A stretch of DNA of 64,000 bases from Ophiodon elongatus (taxonomy: Eukaryota > Chordata > Actinopteri > Perciformes > Hexagrammidae): contig JACSYO010000389.1 in NCBI GenBank assembly GCA_016806645.1, positions 2,394,001 to 2,458,000 on the forward strand, in the 5' to 3' direction. Under the pieces are notes generated by a model. It saw only the letters and a program-made list of their open reading frames with translations, had not been told where the DNA came from and ran no database searches. Positions 1 through 11,768 of this stretch are shown here, piece after piece (the stretch's first letter is position 1; each line of letters opens with the position of its first letter). A program made the translations under genes and the position numbers.

Positions 1-550
1 TAAATAACATGTTCGTTTGTTAATAAGATATTCAAGGCAGTGGCTCATTTTGGAGAATGTGACAGCTGTAACTTCCCGTCATTAAAATCCTCTTAGAGAG
101 ATCGCAATGTGCTCAGTTAATGGAACTCCTCGAAACACCACAGTGGCTTTTAAACCATCACGGCGGATTAGCGGGTTCCCCAAACTGCGCGTGAAATATC
201 TGTTGACTAGATTTGAAGTACATCTCTATTTATCCTCTGCTTCCACGTCTCTGTCTCCTGTCAGCGGCAGAGGCCTCAGTGGGTCTTTAAGAGTATGGCT
301 GCCATTTGTTCCGGGTGACACTATGTGTTGCTGCGTGGAACTGGAAAGCACAAGTGTGTGTGCGCATCTGTTGTGTATCTGAAATAGTCTCTCATCTTGT
401 CCTTACAAAGGAATGAGGAGGCGCTGCAGGGTCAGACCAGGATGGTGAGGAGAAAATAGACTACTCCATCTGTCTCAAAATCCGCCCTGCTGCTGACCCC
501 CACTCTGGAGACTTTGGAGGTCACGTGGTAAAAAAAAAAAGGCGAACCCC
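1..550 (+). promoter_or_regulatory. Upstream region of the intronless troponin T gene
   Basis: No coding sequence is recognisable here. A CACGTG E-box lies at 522-527, followed by an A-run. A TTAAAAA TATA-like element lies at 551-557, about 95 bases before the chosen start codon. A CTATTTATCC element near 225 only partly resembles a MEF2 site. E-box and MEF2 sites are typical of muscle promoters, but these assignments rest on short motifs alone and the transcription start is not known. Confidence 0.3.
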
Positions 551-650
551 TTAAAAACCCTCCCAAGCTGCACGCCTAGAGACCGTGGTCATCTCTTCCC
601 AGCAAAAACACCAGCTGGTCTCGGTGTTCATCCTGCTAGTTCTGTCCATC

Positions 651-1463
651 ATGTCAGACACCGAGGAAATAGTGGAGGAGTACGAAGTGGAAGAAGAGGA
701 AGAAGAAGTTGAGGAAGAGGAGCAGGAGGAGGATGAAGCGGAGAAGACAGAGAAGCACCCAGAGGAGACTGAGGAGGACTCCAAGTGGCGGCCCAAGACG
801 ACTTATGTGCCAAATATCGCTCCTCCGAAGCTGCCTGATGGCGAGAAGGTGGATTTTGACGACCTGCACCGCAAGCGACTGGAGAAGGATTTCAACGACC
901 TGCAGACGCTGATCGAGTCGCATTTCTCCACGCGCAACAAAGAGGAGGAAGAGCTGGTGGCGCTGCGCAGCCGCATCGAGAACCGCCGCTCCGACCGGGC
1001 GGAGCAGCAACGCGTGCGCGCCGAGCAGGAGCGCGAGCGGCAAACGCGTCTGGCCGGGGAGAGGGCGAGGCGCGAGGAGGAGGCGGCCAAGCTGCGCGCG
1101 GACGAGGAGGCGAAGAAGAAGGCCATCTTCACCAACAAGTCCTTCGGCGGCTACCTGCAGAAGGTGGACCAGAAGAAGGGCAAGAAGCTGACGGCGCGGG
1201 AGGAGAAGAAGAAGGCGCTGATGGAGCGCCGGAAGCCGCTCAACATCGACCACCTGAACCAGGAGAAGCTGGCGGACAAGGCGCAGGACCTGTGGCAGTG
1301 GCTCCACCAGCTGCACGCAGAGAAGTTTGAGCTGGCCGAGAAGCTCAAGAGGCAGAAGTACGACATCTACGTGCTGCGGAACCGAGTCAGCGACCACCAG
1401 AGGGGCTCCAAAGCATCCAAGACCTCCCGCGGGGCCAAGGGCAAGTCCGGCTCCTGGAAGTGA
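651..1463 (+). CDS. Troponin T, intronless (single coding exon)
   Basis: This is the tropomyosin-binding subunit of the troponin complex on striated-muscle thin filaments; it anchors troponin I and C and passes on the calcium signal. The 270-residue frame starts at MSDTEE, the usual troponin T N-terminus; an upstream in-frame ATG at 585 would add 22 hydrophobic residues foreign to the family. A Glu-rich acidic tail spans about residues 5-50. The conserved block NIAPPKLPDGEKVDFDDLHR and the first tropomyosin-binding region follow, then a charged helical linker and the I-T arm coiled coil (LADKAQDLWQWLHQL to YDIYVLRNRVSDHQ). Normal troponin T genes have many small exons, whereas this frame has none interrupted. 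An intronless troponin T related to the slow/cardiac types is described in teleosts. The end reads SGSWK rather than the common GRWK. The frame is intact, so it is probably functional. The slow versus cardiac assignment is uncertain, so no symbol is given. Confidence 0.95.
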   Translation: MSDTEEIVEEYEVEEEEEEVEEEEQEEDEAEKTEKHPEETEEDSKWRPKTTYVPNIAPPKLPDGEKVDFDDLHRKRLEKDFNDLQTLIESHFSTRNKEEEELVALRSRIENRRSDRAEQQRVRAEQERERQTRLAGERARREEEAAKLRADEEAKKKAIFTNKSFGGYLQKVDQKKGKKLTAREEKKKALMERRKPLNIDHLNQEKLADKAQDLWQWLHQLHAEKFELAEKLKRQKYDIYVLRNRVSDHQRGSKASKTSRGAKGKSGSWK

Positions 1464-1642
1464 GGGTCGCAAGAACCGCAACTGGACTGTGTCACAACAG
1501 CTGTGCCAGGGGATTGTGTGTGGATTTGATGGGGGGGGGGGACTGAAATCCATGAAGTTATTCCAAGCCATAACATCTTGAAATATTTGATTGTTCTAAC
1601 TTAAAGTTGCAGGTGTTCACTCGTGGTTTGGTTGAAGACTTT

Positions 1643-1648
1643 ATTAAA
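1643..1648 (+). terminator. Candidate poly(A) signal ATTAAA for troponin T
   Basis: An ATTAAA hexamer 180 bases after the stop codon is followed by GT-rich sequence (tggtgtgtggtggtgttg), the usual context for cleavage. A second candidate, AATAAA, lies at 2029-2034 and also has GT-rich sequence downstream. The sequence cannot show which one is used. Confidence 0.4.
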
Positions 1649-1786
1649 CCTGGTGTGTGGTGGTGTTGATTTCACTCCTCCACTATGCAGCGCTTTGTAG
1701 TTGTTTTATCTTTACAAACCAACATTATTTCCACCTGTACACTTGTTCATTCTTTTGGTCCATCTGCCCACAAACTCCCCCCCCCC

Positions 1787-1788
<2 letters not shown>

Positions 1789-1834
<46 letters not shown>

Positions 1835-1850
1835 CACACACACATACACA
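1789..1850. repeat. (CA)n microsatellite
   Basis: About 60 bases of nearly perfect CA dinucleotide with one CG and one TA interruption, preceded by a short C-run. It lies in the 3' flank of troponin T, between the two candidate poly(A) signals. Confidence 0.97.
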
Positions 1851-2243
1851 TATTATCTAAAATGTGTGATCAATGGGTTTAAAAGTCTTCAAAACACAAT
1901 TTAATATCTTTGACTCAAGTGACAGTATTTTAATGATTGTGAAATAATTTGCCTGAAATCAAGTTAATCTCGCTCTAACTCAAGCGCTCTTGGGAAATGC
2001 AGTTTACTTTGCTGTTACATTTATACCCAATAAACATCTTCAAACGTGTCGTTGTTTTTTAAAAAGGGTTGCTCTCAAGATAGAAACGTTAACTCTTTTT
2101 TGTTGTTGTTGGTACTTAATTAAATGGCTGATGTCATTTTGGTTGTGTTAAGATCTAACAGGTGTTGCACAGCTGACTTTTTAAAGAGACTAATTTAGGC
2201 CTGCGGTATTTCTAGCAAAAAAGACCCAACTGTTGACCGACAG

Positions 2244-2335
2244 GTTGCAAACCAAAGAGCCCGCTGAGTGGAAGGAGCTTTGCAAAGTGGTGATTGACGT
2301 CTTTAAGGAATTCAACTGCAATCAGCAAGTCCCAG
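2244..2335 (+). other. Unassigned exon-like open segment
   Basis: An open stretch of about 30 codons is bounded by CAG at the left (2241-2243) and CAG followed by GT at the right (intron would start at 2336), so it would be spliced phase 2 in and phase 1 out. The translation contains EPAEWKELCKVVIDVFKEF, which looks like an ordinary soluble helical protein, but I do not recognise the family. The tract before the acceptor is poor in pyrimidines and no partner exon was found nearby. It may be chance or a gene relic. Confidence 0.15.
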
Positions 2336-2339
2336 GTTT

Positions 2340-3800
2340 CCATTTCTCTCTTTTGTCCTTTTGCAATGAAAGACAAAGACAAACCTCAGATTTTGAATGG
2401 AACAATTATCAGATAATTCGAATCATAAACCTCTACCTCAACATCAGTCAGATAATTAATGTTATGGCTGTTTATGCATTCTTCTGCACAAACTGCTCTC
2501 TGGCTGGTAAAAATAATTAAAATCAAACTTCCTTGATTTGTTTTCATTAATTTATCAAGGAATCTGCAACAAATGACAGGCCACCAGAAAAAAAGTTTCT
2601 TTGATTTGTGTATGTTGCAAGCATCTTTGCATCCCCCAATTTGAATACAGAGTTTGATCATTTTAATTAAATGTTTTGCCTTTGTAGTCCTAAAATACCA
2701 TCCTGCTGTAGGTCAAATGAAAGTCAAAGTGTGAGACACTAAAATGTTATTTCCACTAGGTGGCACTAGAGAGCCAGTTTGTAGCAAACACTTTATTACA
2801 CAAAAAAGTACATTACATAACTGAATGTGTACGCATGCAATAAATATGTATTCAATAAATGATTCAAATTAACTCAGGGAGCCAGGTTTCTTTACTTTTT
2901 GTCATTATGTATGATTTTGAACTAATTGGAAAGCCCTTAATTAAAAAAAGTCAGAATTTACGGCCAAAGATTAGTGTCTTTGTCTTAGTCCATGCGTGCC
3001 GATTATGCGTTTGAATACGTTCAGACTGACTTTTTCAATGGAACAGACTCACTTTACCTACAATAAGACAGTGAACTGAGTGAAACATATGTCAGACTAA
3101 GGTATTTTGACATTTATCTCCCGTCCGGGTTTTGATTTGCCGCTGTTTTGCTCTCATGGCCGTGACAAGCCATTAAAAGGCTTCCATGCACGGCAGTACG
3201 CCAACAGGTTACCATAGAGACTGTGGAAAAGCCATATGTGATCAGGTCTCAATAGCCCCCCACCCCCACACACACACACCCTCATCCAGCCTTAACACGC
3301 CCACTGTAATGATGAAAAACGCCAGACTTGACAGCATCTTGATATACGGGTGCATCAATCGACTACCCGCGTTGAACCGGGGAACAAGATGTTCCTGAAA
3401 CTCTCAAGTTAATTTGAAAACAAGCTGCCGCTGGATGTTGATTCAAGTTCTCTACACCTACTGCTCTATTGCGATGGATCCCATTTGGGATTGAAATGCA
3501 CTTCATGTTGAGGCACATGTTGAGTTGGACCAGGATTAGCAGCCGCAGGCTCACCGAGGGGGGTTGGGGGGGTCTCGTCTGCTCATCAGTACCCAGCAGA
3601 GACAAAAGGATAATGTAAGCGCTGCACGATTGACAGTTTCCAGCAACACTTTCAACTCTGATCGGGAATTTATCATGTGTTTCAGTTGTCCAAAAGGATA
3701 TTTGTATTTTAATTAGACTCTTGCAGGTGTATTCTAGTACGCAAAACGTGTGTGCAGAAAATGACAAATGGAGACGCAAATGACATTACATTACACAAGG
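2340..3800. other. Intergenic, nothing recognised
   Basis: AT-rich sequence with scattered short open frames lacking coding character. A short CA/CCCCAC patch lies near 3260-3280. No gene, RNA gene or clear transposon was seen. Confidence 0.6.
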
Positions 3801-3807
3801 TGCATTA

Positions 3808-4170
3808 GGACTTGTTCAGGACTCGAAACTCAAAGATTAGGACTTGGGTCTTGACTTGGGACTTGCCTGTCTTGATCTGGGTCTTTACTTGGGACTTGCC
3901 GGTCTTGACCTGGGTCTTTACTTGGCACCTAATTTGTGACTTGCCTGTCTTAACCTGGGTCTTGACTTGGGACTTGACGGTCTCAACTTGGGACTTTTCA
4001 GTCTCAACTTAGGACTTGTCAGTCTTGACTCAGGTCTTGGGACTCGTCAATCTTGATTTAGGAATAATCAGTTTTGCTCTAGAACTAGACTTGGGACTTG
4101 ACTTGGGACTTGACTTGGGACTTGTCAGTCTTGACTGTGACTTGATTTGGGATTTCAGTGCAAAGACTTG
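3808..4170. repeat. Degenerate minisatellite of GACTTGGG-type units
   Basis: Tandem units built around ttgacttgggacttg and tcttgacctgggtc recur at roughly 11 and 33 base periods. The translated frames are correspondingly repetitive (TWDLPVLIWVF-like units), which explains the open frames here. It is a simple tandem repeat, not a gene. Confidence 0.85.
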
Positions 4171-4239
4171 CGACTTACTCGTGACTCACACAACAATGGC
4201 TTGGTCCTCTGGGGGCACCAGTTGTTGTACCTTTCATTA

Positions 4240-7200
4240 GTTTGACAAAGAAATAAAACTTAAATGCAACATTAACTGTAAAGAATGAATTACATGTTTC
4301 ATACATTTCCTATAAACGAACAGGAAACATAGCCGACAGAATAATAGACTCATCCACCACTCGCAGATCAACTTCACCACCAGTTGTGAAAACCCCATAA
4401 TCCACAACTTCATATCTTCATATGTTAATTTCAGATGTAGGAAGTGCAATTGTTTGTTCTCTCTTGACCTGGAAGCACAACTTAAAAGCTATCTAATTTC
4501 ATAATAACGTACTTCTTTTTCATTAAACAGACTTTAATTAAAGAAACATTTGTTGATATATGGAGCTGATAAAATAATAAAATAAGTTGACCATAAGAAA
4601 TGTTACTTACTTTGAGGAGCATGATGTCATTACTCTTTCCTTCATAAGATGTTTGGATCTCTTTTCAAGCTATCTTATTCAACCCTCTTGATATTGTGGG
4701 TGCCAAGAACAAGAACAACAACATTATATAATAAATGATATATAATAATAATAATATGTATATATATTTTTAAGTCGGTTAATATATCTTGAAGTTTTTT
4801 TTAAATTGATGAAAGGTTGCTGGAAGAGGAAAATATAACTCACAATTCTTCACCGTGTGCAGCAGTGACCTCGGAGTCTGCACCGAGGCCACATACAGCA
4901 TCGACTTTCCCCCCCGTTTATGATTACCCTCCCATCTACCAAGATAGGTAAACAAATAAATAAAAAATCAGGTTAACGTCCTATCAACTGGTTGCAGTAT
5001 AATAATCAGATTTGGTAATCTTAGAGTTTCGTGTGAGACGGAACATGTATGATGCCAGCAAGACAACCCATGTCTTTATATTTCTTGAGGGTGCCAAGTA
5101 GTACTTTGATATTATCTTGACTTCTGACCACATCCACATGGACTGTATGTTTGCAGGGTTTGCAGTTTGTGTGATCTTTGCGTTATCTTAACTGATAGAA
5201 GCGTGAATCACTTTGTGATCTGCATGTGGTGAGTTGAACACAGCCTGTCACATTCTTACTTTTTTACTGTCATTAATCATATAAATAATGATACATACGG
5301 AAGGAAGTGTGGCAGTTTGGCAACGGAAGTGCAATATCTTTTGTGAAGATTGTGAATGCAACTTAAAAAACGAACTTTCCAGATCTGTGTGCTATTGGTG
5401 AGTGGGTACAATACATTAGCAAGTGGCCCAATATTAATGGCCTAAAACATACATGCATTTTGTGGAGAAACCTTGCGTGTATCATTACACCAGCAAGAAA
5501 TTATGAGCAAGTCACTAGATGCTTAAAACTATGTACAAGTAACTGTATAAAGCCAGACTATGTTTTGTTTTCACCAGGTTGAGTATTTCTTGCCCACAAG
5601 GCCAAAACACCCATAAATACTGCTGGTATGTTTATCTTAATTCCTTCAACAATTCAGAATAAAATGAACCTGCTAAAAAGCATGCATTTATCTTATTGCT
5701 TTTACTTTTTCTGTTCTGTGTCTGAAAAGGATACTTTCTTTGTGTTACAGAAGAAACAACTAAGATTTCGTACTCATGAAAGAAGAAAGCTGGCAATCGA
5801 CTCCTTGTAGGTTCCTTTTTTTTTTCCCATCTGTGGTTTAATTAGTTAATTCTCATGCGGCGGAGGGTTCATAAATATATGAACACGTTTACGACTTTAA
5901 CCATGAAAATAAATCGCTGATTGAGTCGAATGCCTGCATGTAAATGTAGCCATGGAGGCTAAAACACAACATGGCTTTTCTTGATTCAGCCATGATTTCT
6001 GTATTTCCCATATGTCCTAGTGCCTCAGTGGGTATTCAACTCCACAGTAGCCAACATAATGGCTGTCATGAACATGTGTGATGTAGTCGCTCATTGTTCC
6101 TTTTAATTATTTACGATTTTCTTTAATGAGAATTAAATGACATTACGCCTGTTGGTAAGTACCATGAGAGATAAAAAACACATTTCCACTCTGCTTTTGA
6201 GATACAGTACACTCCTACGTGCTTCATGTTTTGTCCATTTTTTATCAAATTCTAAGCATTTCTGTTTTTATCTTGTTTAAGTGCAAATAACCCTTGTTTA
6301 CATCCAGTGACAGCAAAGAGAAACTTCTGTTTTTATGATATGATGAACTTGGTAAAAACAACAATAGCTTGTCACATTATCCCAGTTGCTTTCATGAATT
6401 CAGGCAGGCAGTGGGTTGTTTTGAAATACTTGTCAATACTTGTATAAGTACACAAAGACAATATAGTAGATAACTCTGTTTTTCTGGGGTAAACTGCAAA
6501 TGAAGAAATACATACAAGTTGTTCAGTGAATAGAGGTATTATATGATTACAATATTTGAGATTTGTGATTAGTGGTGGAAAGTAAGTACATTTACTCAAG
6601 TACTTAAGTACTTTGAGGTACTTATACATTACTGGATTATTTCTATTTGATGGACAAATACTCTTATTCCTCTACATTTCCTTAACTGCTGTGCTTTGCA
6701 GGTAACGATTTTACATGAAAAACACATGAGATTATGAAATACAACACGTTGTTAAAGATGAAACTTGGGCTAAAACGAATAGTATTTTCGTCATCGATTA
6801 GGTTATTGATTATTCCTTGGATTGACCATTTATTCTATAAAATGGCCAAAAATATCATAGTTTGCTTTTACTTTAAGATCTGAATACTTCTTCCTCCATT
6901 AGCTGGACTTAAATTGCCACATTAACCACTTCAGTTAACTGATGTCATTAATACAGTACTTCATGCAGAGGATTGGGTACTCAAGCAATAATCATGATTT
7001 AACCCATGAGGCTATTTATATCACGCGACACCTTATTAAATTAAATTCACAGGTCAGATAAGATTATAAAACTATAAAACTCATATTTGAGGCTGTTTTT
7101 AAAAAATGCGTAAACAGGTGTTTCTTTCTGGCAAACAGACGTCATTGTGTTGTTGTACACACACATACACACAAGATGCCAGTGAGGAAACCAGCTCAGA

Positions 7201-9640
7201 GAAATGCTCTGGCTCCAGCTCTCTGAATGCCTTTAGCCTTCCCCCGGAGACATCGATGCTTGGGCTTATTTCCAACCTTCTCCAAATTGAGGTGGGAGTT
7301 GGTGGCAGCCAGAGGTATAAAGGAGCTGTAGCCTAGCCGACAGGGCATAAATCTCCTGCAAGCATCCTGCAAGTATTCAAGCCCAGATCCCTCTGGCCAT
7401 ATAAAGATTTGATGTCGCCATGCATCCTGTCAGCGCCTCGTTGCAACCCGTTGAGAGTGAGTTCCTAAGTCCATAGCTTCAGTGCTGGAATCTAGCATCA
7501 CTCTGGTATATTTGATAATACTAACAGAGGATCATAAATTACTGTGATACTGAACCTGACCCTCATCTTCCAAGTGACTTAATCTGAAGATGTCTGAGCT
7601 TTTTGTTTTTTTTATAAACTAATGCCAAAAAAAGAATCTTGTTTTCCCAATATTTTGAAAGAGACAAATCGTTGTTGAAAAATTTACTTCACAATTGCAG
7701 GTTCTTGAAATCCATTTTCAAGTCTTTTTTAACTTCATCACGGTACTGAAAGGCAAGTATGTAAAAGGAAGTCACTTTGAGTGCCATATTTAAACATTTA
7801 TCTGAGGAGTTGGTGGCAAACTTATGAATTTTGTCTCAAATATTTGTACTGAATTAAACGTACATTTTCATTTGTGGTAATTATTATTTATTTTTTTGCA
7901 TCTACCATAACAAGATCTTTATTCCATTTTTATATATACATATATATGACATGCATTTAGTTTCTAAAGCCTGTTTGGAGTTCATTCACATAAAAATGGT
8001 TATTCATGAGCCATAATAGCTTCATCATAAAGGCCTTCATGCATTTGCCCTCTTGATTCAGACTATGGAGCCACCCTGTAGTTGTTTTATTAATAAATGT
8101 GCAACTCAACCTGTTCACAACGTGATCTGTTGATGCCTTTATTCACAGTGCAAAAGCTCAGAAAAATCAACCTTTTGTTTTGCTTTTTTGTCACGTAATA
8201 TTCAAGTACTCATGAAGTAAACAACAGTTTATAAAAATATATTCATGTGTAAAGGCCTTTATTCACTTTACTTTATTTTCCCCAAGAGAAACTCACTTTG
8301 TATTTGTTATTGAAAATAGAACTGCAGACTTGTAGTTCATGCATAACATACAGTTTCTACACATGCAAACTTAACCCAGCAGCAAACATGAAAGTCTTTG
8401 GAGACCAAAACAATATAAATTCACAACTAGGCAACTAGGTTACTCTAGGCAGCTGAAAGCCTTCCACTCTGGGATACAAATGTTCCCTTTAATGGATCAT
8501 TTTGACTGACCGCAGTGCAGCAGGCCTTGTGTAGCTCCTGTTGCTCAGCGATAACATGCAGATGACATTTTTTACACACGTTTTACTTCCCTGCTTATTC
8601 AGCCTTTCCACAATTCCTTCCATAAAAATGAATAAAAACATCTTCACAGAAAAGAAACTCTCTGCTGGCCTTTTTTTACCGACTGAATTAGTGTTGGCGT
8701 CAGAAGTTTGGTCTTCACTGGAGAGAGGAAATAAACGTAGTATTGTTTTATCAGAATATAAGCTTTTCTGATATCCCAACTGGGAAATCATCTTGCCTCC
8801 GCTTGTTGGGGCCCCGTCGCCCAGGTTGACACGTTGCACCTCTTCTAACGTCAGTCAGTAGAGACAGGATATAAACCAAAAATGTCATAATACCTCCTAA
8901 TAAGATGAAAATTGCTGCTCTTGGATCATGTTCTTGCTGGTAATATCAGTCACGCTCATTTAAAGTGTGGGCAACGCAGATGTATTGTACTAAAGGATGT
9001 CAGACTCACAGGGCCTGTGAGTGAGTCATTTCGAGTTAGAGAGTGTGTGCGTCACTCTTGTTTTGTCATGTATCGCGAAGACTCTGAACATGAAGCAATG
9101 CAGTTGACAAAACAGCTCGCTGATGGCAACACATTGTAAGGCCGCTGGTCAAAACCATGAGTCATCACTGGAGTGTAGGAGCTCAGGGCTGTTCATTCAT
9201 GAAAAAAAGAAGAAAAATAAATATTCAAATGCAACGCCGACATCACGCATCTGCTGGCTGCTATTGGCACAGGCTTCAGACTGAGACGTTGATGTGATGC
9301 ATCGAGAAGAACTTAAAATCACGACCATTTATAGAGTTGTGAGAGAGTCTTGAACGTACAGCGTTAATATCAGGTCTAGAGGAGGACAAGCAGCTTTTTA
9401 GTCAAGGAAAAAACAGGATGATCCAACATTGAGATGCACTCTTGATACTAAATGGTGGCTTTGACTGAAAGCTTTTTAATAAATGCTTTAACAATTTTTC
9501 CTTAAGTTAATTTGCTGTTTCAAGCTTTCGGTTGCACTCTAAAACCATTATCAGAAAAATGGTAGTAGTTTGAGTTGTGGAGGTCAAATTGCTCTAATGT
9601 GGATCGACTATCTAATGTTGATTTACAATTCCAGTGATTA
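4240..9640. other. Intergenic, gene-free AT-rich DNA
   Basis: No coding exon, tRNA or rRNA was recognised in these 5.4 kb. It contains a short AT-rich patch near 4730-4770, a dispersed repeat at 6571-6690, and a possible decayed repeat at 6775-6870 with cgattaggttattgatta, resembling the family seen at 31.5 and 33.0 kb. The remainder is unremarkable. Conserved regulatory elements could be present but cannot be recognised without alignment. Confidence 0.6.
6571..6690. repeat. Dispersed repeat (AGTGGTGGAA...TTTACTCAAGTAC family)
   Basis: It begins agtggtggaaagtaagtaca and continues with tactcaagtacttaagtac and tactcttattcctctaca. Another copy of this start lies at 36741. This element type is very common in percomorph fish genomes; the name and class are not determined here. 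Confidence 0.7.
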
Positions 9641-9641
9641 T

Positions 9642-10358
9642 TAGAGATGCACTGATTGCAATTTTTTTGGCCACTTCAGATTTATTTTAAAAGTCGGATT
9701 TGCCGATTTTTTCAGTATCTTCCCAAAAGAATATTTGTAACTGTCTTGAAGTCAGTGTAAACTGTTAAACTGTTATCTTTTTACTTTGTTATTGTCATCT
9801 ATAGTGGTTATTTGCATAAAGGCACTATTCAAATGATTAGGAAATACATTATTGTATCTTTTATTTGAAAAAGAATTACTTTTAAAAGTTTGAATCATAT
9901 ATTATAAGCTGCTTATAGCTAATATTACTGTTGGGAAGTGAAAAAGGTCACAATTCCCTCTACAATATTGCTCATATTGCTGGGAAAACATCTGCGTCAA
10001 GATTGCACTTAAAAAATTCAATTTTACATGATCAAATTTAAACGCGTCATATTCGCGTATGATTTACCTTCACAAAACAAATTTTATTGAGTAGAGCATA
10101 AACGCACCATAATGCAAGTCAATGCAACCTCCATTAAAGTTCTGAGCAGCATGATGGGAATACATTACAATATAATAATGGTCTGATTAAAAATATTTTA
10201 AGGTTTTTCCTCGACGGGTTATTTTGGACTTGCAGTGGTGGCGAATTCCACGGTTTATGTCTTCTTCGCTCATAAAAATCTGAAATGTGAGACTGATTGG
10301 CCGATGAGCTGAAAACCAGCCGATTTCAATCGGCAGCCAATCGATCAGTGCATCTCTA
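9642..10358. mobile_element. Non-autonomous inverted-repeat DNA transposon (hAT-like)
   Basis: Perfect 15-base inverted termini, TAGAGATGCACTGAT at 9642-9656 and its reverse complement at 10344-10358, enclose about 717 bases with no transposase frame. The inner ends are also loosely complementary (ggccacttcag, gattggccgatgagctg). The terminus style resembles hAT-derived fish elements. I did not find a matching 8-base target duplication, so the superfamily call is tentative. Confidence 0.75.
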
Positions 10359-10359
10359 T

Positions 10360-11610
10360 ATTCAGTATATTAATCTCTTAAATTTGGTTGCAGCATGCCT
10401 CTATTGATACCAGCTTTGTGAGTTATGAATGTACCAGCAATGTCTTTGCAAGATGGTTGCAAATTAGAAGCATGCCGGTGTTTGAACGTGCACAGTAGTC
10501 CGCCTGAAGGCAATATTTCTGTTGTTTTGTCATTTTAATATGTATGTAGTCATTGGAAGAAATCTGGAATCTGTAGGTGTATTCATGTGTTTCCTGCTAC
10601 GTCCAGGGCCCACCTGTTTGTTTATTTGGACATCGGATGTGTCTCCAGTTATGAATCGCGGCACTGCTGGATGAATCACACCTGTGACGGCATGAGAGGC
10701 ATTTGACGAACGGCTGCATTTAGATTCAAGCTCACATCCTCTACGGTGTCCTCTGTGTCTCTCGGGTGATTCATGCCGACTGCCTCCACCTCTGCTCACA
10801 ATGTAAATCAGCAGAGCAGCTGAATTGGTCTGTTCGCACATACAACCTGTTATTACCACGTCTTCCCAGGCGCATCACACCTGTTGGAGCCACAGTGAAG
10901 CCTCTTGTTTCCCGTCTTGCTGATGCTCATGGTGTCTTAATTACCACCCTCAGGCTAACTTTGAAAACTAGAGCAGCAGGGATTGTCTCACAAAATAGAA
11001 AATCTTTAAGAGGCCTTAAATCTTGATCTCTGGGATTAATTTTCTTATAATCGGGACCAAACATTTGAATGGTTAGCAGGACATTCACGTAGATTCTTGT
11101 TTGTGTATTTTGTCAACACAAAGTATTTTATTTCAAACAATTGTGAGCAAACATTGCTTTTACTGCTCAAAAGTAGCTTGTATGTGTCTCCTGGATTTTA
11201 ACGGTGATATAAGCTGTCCTCAACTGTGAAACCTTGGAAGTCTCGGAGGTATATTTTGTTTTGTTGACCCTCTCACTTATAATTTCAGTCTTTTGAAAAG
11301 TGACAGTATTTTTGGAAGAGTGTTGAATTGAAAATGACCACGAGTGACTCATGAGACTACAGAGAACTAACACTAACACTCTCAGACTTCTTTCTCTATG
11401 AAGACAAATTGTCTATTTTCTCCAAAGACAATGTTGGATGACACTCTTTGTCTTGGATGGACACGAAACTCTCCAGATTGAATCATCAGTGCAAACAATG
11501 AACAGCTGACAAGAAAATATCTGATTCTTTGGTAAACATTTAACGTACAACCCTGTGAACATAAAAACGGCGCAATAACACACAACTCCCGAGGTGCATT
11601 TCGGCAAGAA
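10360..11610. other. Intergenic, nothing recognised
   Basis: Short open frames on both strands without family similarity or coding composition. No RNA gene or repeat was identified. Confidence 0.55.
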
Positions 11611-11612
11611 AC

Positions 11613-11768
11613 ATTCCATCTTACTGATACCCGACCAGAGACCTCTAGAGTTCTCGGTAATTTGCTTTCTTCTATCTGATACGAGGCGCCTTCCGGTCTC
11701 TTGATGTCTTCCTGGAGATCCCAGCGCCAGGTGTTCTTAGGCCGGCCTCTTTTTTTGTTTTCACCCAA
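11613..11768 (-). pseudogene. LINE ORF2 C-terminal fragment
   Basis: The minus-strand translation begins with KKRGRPKNTWRWDLQEDIKR, which matches the motif near the end of reverse-transcriptase ORFs of RTE-like and related non-LTR retrotransposons (KRGRPKxTWRRDLExDIK). The similarity fades within about 50 residues (QIEESKLPRTLEVSGR), and no upstream reverse-transcriptase domain is present. It is a dead 3' fragment, as is usual for 5'-truncated LINE insertions. The clade assignment is tentative. Confidence 0.6.

Noticed and set aside
585..650. Upstream in-frame ATG as the troponin T start
   Set aside because: It would add a hydrophobic leader foreign to troponin T, a cytosolic sarcomere protein whose N-terminus is MSDTEE-like.
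654..1571. A 305-codon minus-strand open frame rich in Leu
   Set aside because: It is the antisense of the troponin T coding sequence; Glu/Lys codons read backwards give Leu/Phe. The plus-strand protein is clearly homologous to a known family.
3812..4240. Open frames with repeated TWDLPVL-type units considered as a repeat protein
   Set aside because: They arise from a tandem DNA minisatellite; frames are interrupted and no start or splice context supports translation.
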